From NCBI GenBank assembly GCA_016190825.1, contig JACPPV010000015.1, positions 1-59,045 of the forward strand: 59,045 nt of DNA, read 5' to 3'. Shown piece by piece: positions 53,474-59,045 of the stretch; position 1 is the first letter of the stretch; each line of letters opens with the position of its first letter. The position numbers and the translations under genes are program-made. The DNA is from Chloroflexota bacterium (lineage in GTDB: Bacteria; Chloroflexota; Dehalococcoidia; Dehalococcoidales; UBA2162). The notes beneath the pieces were generated by a model that was not told the DNA's origin, made no database searches, and was given only the letters and a program-made list of their open reading frames with translations.

Positions 53474-54294
53474 TTGAATTTACCCAACAATAGTTTTACT
53501 GCGGTGACGACTGAATCCTTCGAAGCTCCGGCAAAAACCACGGAATCCACATAAGGGGACTGGAGTCTGTCACGAACATTACCATGCTCGCTAATGAAGG
53601 GATAATAGATAACCGCACCGAAACTTACTTTTGGATAGGCCGCCTTAAGATGAGACCCTTTGTTAACAATCTCATCGGTGCGCTTATGAATGTCTCGCCG
53701 CGCCTCAATTCGTTTGACATCTACTGCATGCAGGATATTACCCAAAGCGTCTTTGGCGGCCGCGTCAAGTTCAAACGTCTGACCGTTATGCTGGAACTTG
53801 GATTTCTTGAAGATTAAGGTGGAGTAACTGTTCAAAGCCCATATTACCGTCCCTTCCCATCGCCCTTTAGTTTTGCGTATTTCCTTATCCGCAAACATAA
53901 CCCTATCCAGTTCGGCCAGCGTTGGTAACGGAAGGCTGTCGGGCAAAAAAGGCTTAATGTATCCTGATATAGACAGCGATTGTTCCTTCGATAGACGGCA
54001 ATCATACGTGTTGAGGTTCCTTATACCTAAATCGCGTTCAATAGCCCGGGCTGCAATGTTGGATGCCAAGAGCAACGGCTTGAGAATAAGCGGAAAGGAT
54101 AACAGCCTATCAGCCAGTTCTGATGCAGTCAGCTCTGAAAATACGATGACCTCGAACTCTTCTTTGCGGATTACGCCTTGAAAGGCCTTGCGGAGAGCAG
54201 CCACAATCTCGCCAGAGCGCTCCTCAGTTGATTCACGAACCCACTCTGCATAGTCTGCCTGTGTAGCATATTCTCGCTCGGGTTGTGAATTCAC
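53458..54294 (-). CDS. Probable type II restriction endonuclease
   Basis: This 278-residue protein is unlike the common families but stands directly before a DNA methyltransferase. It has a plausible PD-(D/E)XK core: an acidic segment FELDAAAKDALGNI, and VDVKRIEARRDIHKRTDEIV with D-V-K, then strands VSFGAVIYYPFI and VDSVVFAGASK. GTG 54294 has the ribosome site GAGGAGGG. Assignment rests on position, size and the DVK motif. The recognition site is unknown. Confidence 0.8.
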   Translation of the reverse strand: MNSQPEREYATQADYAEWVRESTEERSGEIVAALRKAFQGVIRKEEFEVIVFSELTASELADRLLSFPLILKPLLLASNIAARAIERDLGIRNLNTYDCRLSKEQSLSISGYIKPFLPDSLPLPTLAELDRVMFADKEIRKTKGRWEGTVIWALNSYSTLIFKKSKFQHNGQTFELDAAAKDALGNILHAVDVKRIEARRDIHKRTDEIVNKGSHLKAAYPKVSFGAVIYYPFISEHGNVRDRLQSPYVDSVVFAGASKDSVVTAVKLLLGKFKCLKS

Positions 54295-54447
54295 TCTATG
54301 CCCTCCTCTTTTCCGCCCCTATCATACATTCTCTGAGGATTACTGTCACGTGGGTGCTCGCTCGGGATTTATCATGACGCCGTAGTTATTGTATGACCTA
54401 CATCATATCGCGAGATTGCATAGGAAAAAGGGGTTTTCAGCACTCTG

Positions 54448-55089
54448 CTACGGCATATTCTTCTCCAGCTTTTCCAGCCTCTGCTCGAGGCTCTTCTGCT
54501 GGATAGCCAGCGTCAGGTCGCTCCGCGTCCGCTCAAGCACGCCGCGGACCATATCCGTAGTGCGGCGCAGGCCTCCGGTGATGGCATCGGGGAAGTCCAT
54601 AGTGACCATGACGCTGTAGATATCATCCATCGCCGCCAGGAGGTCTTCCCCCCGTGACAGGTCGCCGTTTCTCATGCTATCAAGAAGATAGCGCCGTAGC
54701 TCGCCGACCGCCTCGCCCAGCCCGTTCAGATAGGCGGCCGAGTCCACGCCGAGCCTATCTGGCGGAGGCAGCGATTTACCGGTGACCATAGCCAGAAGAA
54801 TCCTGCCCTCGGCAAACTCCTTTTGCGCATCCAGGAACGCTCCGATATTGCGCATCTCGCTGGCATCCCTCAGCACCTTCCCTGCTTCTCTCAGAAGCTT
54901 CCGCGCCGCAAGCAGCATCTGCGTCGCCTCCCTGAACTCGTGCCGGTGAGTCGCCCGGATTGACTCGCTGCAATAGCGGATCGTCTCCCGACATAGCGGC
55001 AGTATTTTTTCCCTGGCCGCGTCTTTGACAGTAAGGTTTGTTCGTATCTGCTCCGCAATCAGATCGAGGTTCTTGGTCAAACCGCTCAT
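54448..55089 (-). CDS. Translin-family protein
   Basis: The 213-residue all-helical protein has the marks of the translin/TRAX family: ETIRYCSESIRATHRHEF, EFAEGRILLAMVTGK, SAAYLNGLGEAVGELRRYLL and AITGGLRRTTDMVRGVLERT. Translin binds single-stranded RNA and DNA and forms octamers, and with TRAX it forms the C3PO nuclease. Acidic residues in GEAVGELRR and EFAEGR occupy the places of the TRAX catalytic cluster, so nuclease activity is possible. The family is mainly archaeal and eukaryotic. Its ATG overlaps the stop of thiE by four bp. Confidence 0.85.
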   Translation of the reverse strand: MSGLTKNLDLIAEQIRTNLTVKDAAREKILPLCRETIRYCSESIRATHRHEFREATQMLLAARKLLREAGKVLRDASEMRNIGAFLDAQKEFAEGRILLAMVTGKSLPPPDRLGVDSAAYLNGLGEAVGELRRYLLDSMRNGDLSRGEDLLAAMDDIYSVMVTMDFPDAITGGLRRTTDMVRGVLERTRSDLTLAIQQKSLEQRLEKLEKNMP

Positions 55090-56138
55090 TTCTTCGCCTC
55101 AATCCTGATGACGATCTGTCTTGCCGCTTCCTCCGGAGAGTCCGCCCCTGCTACCGCGCTCATCACGGCAACCGCATCAGCCCCGGCAGATACCACATCA
55201 GCCGCATTGCTCATATTGATTCCCCCGATAGCCACCAACGGGAGCGATACAGCCTGCCTGATCTGGCGCAACCTTTCCAGCCCCACTACCACCGTCTTCA
55301 CCTTGGACAGCGTGGGGTACATCGCGCCAACGCCGAGATAATCGGCTCCGTCCGTTTCAGCCGCCCGCGCAAGCTCGACTGTCCTGGCAGAGGCTCCCAA
55401 TACCTTATCCTGCGGCAGCCAACGACGGGCAACCCTCACCGGAAGGTCCTCCTGACCAACATGAAGCCCATCGGCATCCGTCTCCAGTGCGATATCCAGA
55501 TAGTCGTTGACGATAAAAAGCGCTCCGTGTTCGGCGCACATATTCTTGAGCTCGCGGGCAATGGGCAGAAGCTTCTTTCGCAACATGCTCTTATCCCGCA
55601 GCTGAATAGCCCTCGCACCTCCTTTGACTGCCTGGCGCGCCACTTCAACATGACCGCGGCCCTTCAGCGTCTCGGTATCCACGATGACATAGAGGCCGCG
55701 CAGCCGTTCGAGCTTATCCTTGCGCTGCAGACGGGTCATCATTTTCTGCTCGATGGTATAAAGCGCGAACCGTGCCCGGCTGAATTTATCAAAATCCATT
55801 TCGGAGGCTATGTCCGGGAGTTTTGCCAGCTCCTCCAGCACCCGGAGCGATTCCTGCGCCCGCCTGGCGTTAGCTACCACTACCAGGGGCAATTCACGCG
55901 TCTTTTCCTCCCCGGGGACCTGAAGCTCAGCGCCCACATCCCTTCCCGCGTCCCGCGCCCGCTGCAGCTTCAAGTTAAAAGATACATCCTCCACCAGCAA
56001 CTCATGTCGCATTGTCTTAAGCTGCTGTGTCATCTCAGCATCGTTGAGTAGCAGGCGAGCAATCTCCTCAAGCAGACGGAGTCCCTCCCCGAGGCGGTTC
56101 AGATTGGCATCAATAATCCGCAGCGTTTCGTCTGACAT
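55086..56138 (-). CDS. thiE: Thiamine-phosphate synthase with N-terminal ThiD2 domain
   Basis: The 350-residue protein has two parts. Residues 1-135 match the ThiD2-type domain (IIDANLNRLGEGLRLLEEIA and TMRHELL). Residues about 145-350 are ThiE, which joins hydroxymethylpyrimidine diphosphate and thiazole phosphate: AIQLRDKSMLRKKLL, FIVNDYLDIALETDADGLHV, GQEDLP and VGAMYPTLSKVKT. This fusion is known from cyanobacteria and Chloroflexota. It is translationally coupled to the translin gene downstream. Confidence 0.93.
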   Translation of the reverse strand: MSDETLRIIDANLNRLGEGLRLLEEIARLLLNDAEMTQQLKTMRHELLVEDVSFNLKLQRARDAGRDVGAELQVPGEEKTRELPLVVVANARRAQESLRVLEELAKLPDIASEMDFDKFSRARFALYTIEQKMMTRLQRKDKLERLRGLYVIVDTETLKGRGHVEVARQAVKGGARAIQLRDKSMLRKKLLPIARELKNMCAEHGALFIVNDYLDIALETDADGLHVGQEDLPVRVARRWLPQDKVLGASARTVELARAAETDGADYLGVGAMYPTLSKVKTVVVGLERLRQIRQAVSLPLVAIGGINMSNAADVVSAGADAVAVMSAVAGADSPEEAARQIVIRIEAKK

Positions 56139-56204
56139 TTAGCCCATTCTAGCATGGCGTAACAGGAGGGTAAAGGTGAGGGGACTAAAGCACCTTTGGG
56201 AACT

Positions 56205-56287
56205 CCGTTCGCCGGGGAGCTCAGTCAAAGGGCGCGTTATGGTTCCCTTCGGCAAGCACAGCCAGGCTAACCGCTCACCATGAACGG
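56205..56287. repeat. Degenerate copy of the MITE core repeat
   Basis: This 83-bp stretch starts CCGTTCGCC and ends CACCATGAACGG, with CCCTTCGGC and CCAGGCTA in the middle. The order and spacing are the same as in the cores at 16228-16311 and 36691-36774, but with many differences and without the outer CTAGT...ACTAG ends. Confidence 0.6.
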
Positions 56288-56326
56288 TTTGCAAAAGTTG
56301 CCATCGAACCAGTCACGGGAGCACAG

Positions 56327-56692
56327 TCACTCCTCTCCCACCGCGTTCTCTATGACCTCGGCGCGAGAGAGATTCCCCGCCCGACTGAGCTCCAGCACCA
56401 CCACGTCAATGCGCCACTGCGGGGGTAGGTTCTCATGCGTCTGAAGGTAATAAAGCGCCGCCGCTCTCATCCTGCCCTTCTTGGCAGAAGTAATCGATTC
56501 TTCCGGAGTCCCAAACTGAAAATTCTTCTTGCTTCTCACTTCAACGAAGACCAGAAAATCCTTTTGCCACGTGATTATGTCAATTTCGCCGTGGGAACAG
56601 CGATAGTTTGTTTCCAGGATGCGGTGTCCGCGCTCTTTCAGCAGTTCCCGTGCAAGCTCTTCTCCACGGATGCCGGTCTCTCTTCGCCCCAC
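56327..56692 (-). CDS. yraN: YraN-family (UPF0102) nuclease-like protein
   Basis: The 121-residue protein is complete: GIRGEELARELLKERGHRIL, then NYRCSHGEIDIITWQKDFLV and FVEVRSKKN. This gives the Holliday-junction-resolvase-like PD-(D/E)XK pattern G-E-I-D-x-I...V-F-V-E-V-R. The usual Lys of E-V-K is Arg here. The function is unproven in all species. Its GTG follows directly on the stop of rnhB, the common order in bacteria. Confidence 0.93.
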   Translation of the reverse strand: MGRRETGIRGEELARELLKERGHRILETNYRCSHGEIDIITWQKDFLVFVEVRSKKNFQFGTPEESITSAKKGRMRAAALYYLQTHENLPPQWRIDVVVLELSRAGNLSRAEVIENAVGEE

Positions 56693-57376
56693 TTATTTCT
56701 CTAGCTCCCTCACCGGCCTACCCTGAGCTTGCCGAACGGGATTGAATGAGCGGCGATGGATGGGCGAAGGCCCAAAACGGGACAAAAAGGCAATATGCTC
56801 GCCGGTCCCGTAGCCTTTGTGTCCAGCCAGACCGTAACCGGGATAAGCCTTGTCCAGTTCAACCATTATGCGGTCCCTGGTGACCTTGGCTATTATCGAG
56901 GCGCAGGCGATGGACAGGCACAGACTGTCACCATCAGGGACACCTTTCTGCGGAAAGTTCAGGCTGGGCAATCGAAAAAAATCGACCAGCACTGCCTGTG
57001 GTGCCGGCGAAAGCTGCCCTATTGCCATGATCATCGCCATCTCCGTAGCCTTAACAATGCCGATAGAATCGATAATTTCGCTGGAAACCGAGCCAACGGC
57101 CGTAGCAAGCGCACCCTCGCTGATACGGGAGAAAAGAAGCTCGCGGTGGACCGGGTCGAGGAGCTTGCTGTCACGCACATCGTCAAGCCACGGCTCACTG
57201 ATGCAGGGAGGCAGAATAACAGCCGCCGCTACCACCGGCCCGGCCAGAGCGCCGCGGCCAACCTCGTCCACGCCGGCTACATTCCGGTATCCCAGGGCAT
57301 GATACCGCCGTTCTTCCAGAAATGACGGAACGAGCGAGGAAATGTGCGCCGTCTTTGTCCTTTTTTCTTTCGCCAC
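56693..57376 (-). CDS. rnhB: Ribonuclease HII
   Basis: RNase HII removes ribonucleotides from DNA-RNA hybrids. The 227-residue protein has VAGVDEVGRGALAGPVVAAA with the catalytic Asp-Glu pair and the later Asp in LVDFF. It also has IAKVTRDRIMVELDKAYPGY and HKGYGTGEH. The C-terminal 16 residues (SFNPVRQAQGRPVRELEK) are not from the enzyme: they are translated from a dispersed repeat (56721-56740), CCCTGAGCTTGCCGAACGGG on the plus strand. The core is complete, so activity should be kept. The gene begins an operon with yraN. Confidence 0.94.
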   Translation of the reverse strand: MAKEKRTKTAHISSLVPSFLEERRYHALGYRNVAGVDEVGRGALAGPVVAAAVILPPCISEPWLDDVRDSKLLDPVHRELLFSRISEGALATAVGSVSSEIIDSIGIVKATEMAMIMAIGQLSPAPQAVLVDFFRLPSLNFPQKGVPDGDSLCLSIACASIIAKVTRDRIMVELDKAYPGYGLAGHKGYGTGEHIAFLSRFGPSPIHRRSFNPVRQAQGRPVRELEK

Positions 57377-57439
57377 TATCCGGTCAATCCCACAGGGCTT
57401 ATTGAGTAATAAGGATACACCCTAGTAGGGCGGGACGAC

Positions 57440-57850
57440 AATATGTCTTCCGTCAGCGAATTTCTTTTCCGCGGTCGACACCTGGGTGGTCCAAAATTCA
57501 AAATGTTTTTGTCTCGAACGGCGGGGCTGACGCTGCACTTTTTGACTGGCATACCCCCCACGATATTTCCAATAGCTTCAAGATGTACCTCAACTGCGTC
57601 GTAAAAGAGACCAAGATAGAAAATCGGGGCGGCTTTGAGGTGGAAATGGAGATTGTAGTCAAAAGTTTCCTGAAGGGATATCGCATTACTGAAATGCCCA
57701 CGACATGGCGCGAGAGGACCGCAGGTAAGTCTCACTTCAAACTGAGAAAATGGCTTCCAGAATATCTACGGTGGTATAACTACGCGCTTAAACGTTACTC
57801 CGGGGGTACCGCCCGAAACCGAGTGAAGCTACCGCCTTTATGTAATAATC
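57440..57850 (+). pseudogene. 3' remnant of a family 2 (dolichol-phosphate mannose synthase-like) glycosyltransferase
   Basis: Sense sequence runs GGPKFKMFLSRTAGLTLHFL, TGIP, then after a frame change THDISNSFKMYL, GGFEVEMEIVVKSFLKGYRI and PTTWRERTAGKSHFKLRKWL. This is the C-terminal half of a family 2 glycosyltransferase of the DPM1 type. The N-terminal domain with its D-x-D site is missing. A six-C run (about 57556) holds a one-base shift, and sense is lost again after ALKRYS. It is a pseudogene or a badly sequenced fragment. It lies between the rnhB operon and an MFS gene. Confidence 0.65.
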
Positions 57851-57985
57851 CGTTGTTTGTGCTTTCTGGTTGTGTTATTATTGCGCCCGTGCGGGAAGGG
57901 TAGTAGAATTGGCGCAATAAAAGCTTGCGCTGAAACTAAAGCATATGCTGCTGGACGAATGTAGCGGTTTCATGAAGGAATAAAG

Positions 57986-59045
57986 GTGATCAAGGCGTTC
58001 CCAAGAAGCAGGAGCAGGATTTTCTATGGCTGGTGGATTGTCGCCACAGCGGCTTTCTTTAACTTTGTTGTATCCGGAACGTATACCAGTGGCTTTACCG
58101 CCTTTTTCACGCCACTCCGGACGGAGTTCGGCTGGACAAGTGTCGAGACTGCCCTCGGTTTTTCCCTCCAGCGGCTCGAGGGCGGCATTGCAGGTCCGCT
58201 GGTCGGTTTTCTTTTCGACCGTCTTGGGCCTCGCAAACTGGTGATCGGTGGCATGGCGGTTGCCGGTGGGGGACTGATGTTAATGAGTCGGATCGATTCC
58301 CTCGTTGGATTTTATGCCACTTTCCTGATGACCGCTGTCGGTATCAGTTTTGGTTTTGGGGGTCCTCCCATATACTGCGTCTCCAATTGGTTCGTCCGTA
58401 AACGAACGAAGGCATTGTCTTATCTAATGGCCGGTATCAACCTGGGTGGGATTGTCGTGCCATTTCTCGTTCTGCTTATCGCCCAAGCAGGGTGGCGGAC
58501 AAGTCTGTTCGTAGTCGGTCTTGCTTTTTGGGCTGTCGCCATTCCGGTAGCCCTGATATTAAGGCACCGCCCTGAAGCCGTTGGCTTCTTGCCGGACGGT
58601 GTTCTGGAGGTAACGCCTCCAATTCAATCAACGAATGGCCCGGTGGGGGAAGACAACTTTGGTGCCCGGGAAGCTTTGAAATCCGCGGCATTCTGGCTCA
58701 TCGCACTTGCTTTTATGCTTTCTCAGCTCATTACCAGTGCCGTGATAGTGTTGGAAATGCCTCTTTTGGAAAGCGCAGGCATAAGCCGCGAGGTTGCCGG
58801 CATTGCCGTGACCTTTACGATGTTGATGACACTGTCGGGGAATCTTCTTGCCGGGTTCATTGGGGACCGGTTCCCAAAGACGGCGGTAATGGCGTTTGCC
58901 TTTGCCTTACAGTGTGTCGGGGTGGTCACCCTTGCCCTGGTCAGTGAAACTTGGCACATTGCACCCTTCGTCATCCTGTATGGACTGGGACTTGGGGCAA
59001 CGATGCCGATGCGTAACTCTCTTGTTGCGGACTATTTTGGCAGAC
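57986..59045 (+). CDS. Major facilitator superfamily transporter (3' end beyond the window)
   Basis: At least 353 residues are open to the window edge. The first membrane helix follows FYGWWIVATAAFFNFVVSGT. FDRLGPRKLVIGG is the cytoplasmic loop between helices 2 and 3 typical of the superfamily, and SNWFVRKRTKALSYLMAGIN and AGWRTSLFVVG follow. The middle loop PEAVGFLPDG and the second-half loop GDRFPKTAVM agree with the oxalate/formate antiporter or monocarboxylate-type group. At least nine membrane helices are visible. GTG 57986 has AAGGA six nt before. The substrate is unknown. Confidence 0.85.
   Translation, partial: MIKAFPRSRSRIFYGWWIVATAAFFNFVVSGTYTSGFTAFFTPLRTEFGWTSVETALGFSLQRLEGGIAGPLVGFLFDRLGPRKLVIGGMAVAGGGLMLMSRIDSLVGFYATFLMTAVGISFGFGGPPIYCVSNWFVRKRTKALSYLMAGINLGGIVVPFLVLLIAQAGWRTSLFVVGLAFWAVAIPVALILRHRPEAVGFLPDGVLEVTPPIQSTNGPVGEDNFGAREALKSAAFWLIALAFMLSQLITSAVIVLEMPLLESAGISREVAGIAVTFTMLMTLSGNLLAGFIGDRFPKTAVMAFAFALQCVGVVTLALVSETWHIAPFVILYGLGLGATMPMRNSLVADYFGR

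Overview
The window looks like chromosomal DNA of an uncultured or little-known member of the Chloroflexota, most likely class Dehalococcoidia. The basis is the gene content: a homocitrate-synthase-type citrate synthase with a LeuCD-type aconitase and an NAD-type isocitrate dehydrogenase, an HspR-DnaJ-ClpC heat-shock operon, a translin homologue fused by overlap to a two-domain thiamine-phosphate synthase, a GH3-family protein, small NarL-type two-component modules, and moderately high GC with many GTG and TTG starts behind strong Shine-Dalgarno sequences. This assignment is an inference from gene families and needs phylogeny.

The first 10 kb is accessory and worn. It holds an IS200/IS605 element (1-581), a nuclease-like gene broken by that element and by a 1-nt frameshift, a lone PD-(D/E)XK-like protein, tRNA-Ala(GGC), rnc and tRNA-Gln(CTG). 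Just behind tRNA-Gln lies an unrecognised pair of genes, one soluble and one with two membrane segments. A Phd/RelE-type toxin-antitoxin pair with a visible promoter and operator follows. From 6.3 to 8.7 kb there are only fragments: a truncated RecB-like nuclease, a solitary copy of the IS left end, a truncated helix-turn-helix protein, an ArdC-like metallopeptidase remnant, a gene with an in-frame amber stop and the 3' part of a secreted-type protein. An ECF sigma factor and a membrane anti-sigma-like protein with five exact 25-residue repeats follow.

From 10.6 to 26.4 kb the genes are mostly housekeeping and signalling: a small zinc-ribbon protein, comF-coaE, htpX (with an EF-hand-like loop), prepilin peptidase, a NarL-type regulator, a winged-helix protein, an ICMT-like methyltransferase, a GH3-family protein, and a histidine kinase with two response regulators. 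The second of these regulators lacks a recognisable DNA-binding output. A ten-base box, TTCGTATCAC, occurs once upstream of the kinase gene and twice, 22 bp apart, upstream of the unusual regulator. Then come a YkgJ-type protein, a BaiN-like flavoprotein, maf and an unrecognised membrane protein with three repeats around the motif HHSL.

From 26.5 to 34 kb the minus strand carries what appears to be one long heat-shock transcription unit: dnaJ-hspR-methyltransferase-VTT membrane protein-methyltransferase-hydrolase-clpC, with tyrA behind, starting at a TTGACA-17-TATATT promoter. Between 34 and 41 kb lie a DRTGG-type ATPase, pyrF preceded by two overlapping 45-codon membrane-protein genes, and the citrate-to-2-oxoglutarate gene set (Re-citrate synthase-like, isocitrate dehydrogenase, aconitase small and large subunits). 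From 42 to 52.5 kb come lysA, holB, ricT, and a glycogen block (glgC, glgA, glgP), then a radical SAM protein.

An AT-richer type II restriction-modification pair (52.6-54.3 kb) interrupts the core, followed by translin-thiE, yraN-rnhB, a decayed family 2 glycosyltransferase and the start of an MFS transporter that leaves the window. Several families of intergenic repeats are scattered through the window, including two 156-bp MITE-like elements with matching terminal inverted repeats at 16.2 and 36.7 kb; one common repeat motif has entered the 3' end of rnhB. No CRISPR array and no rRNA gene were seen.
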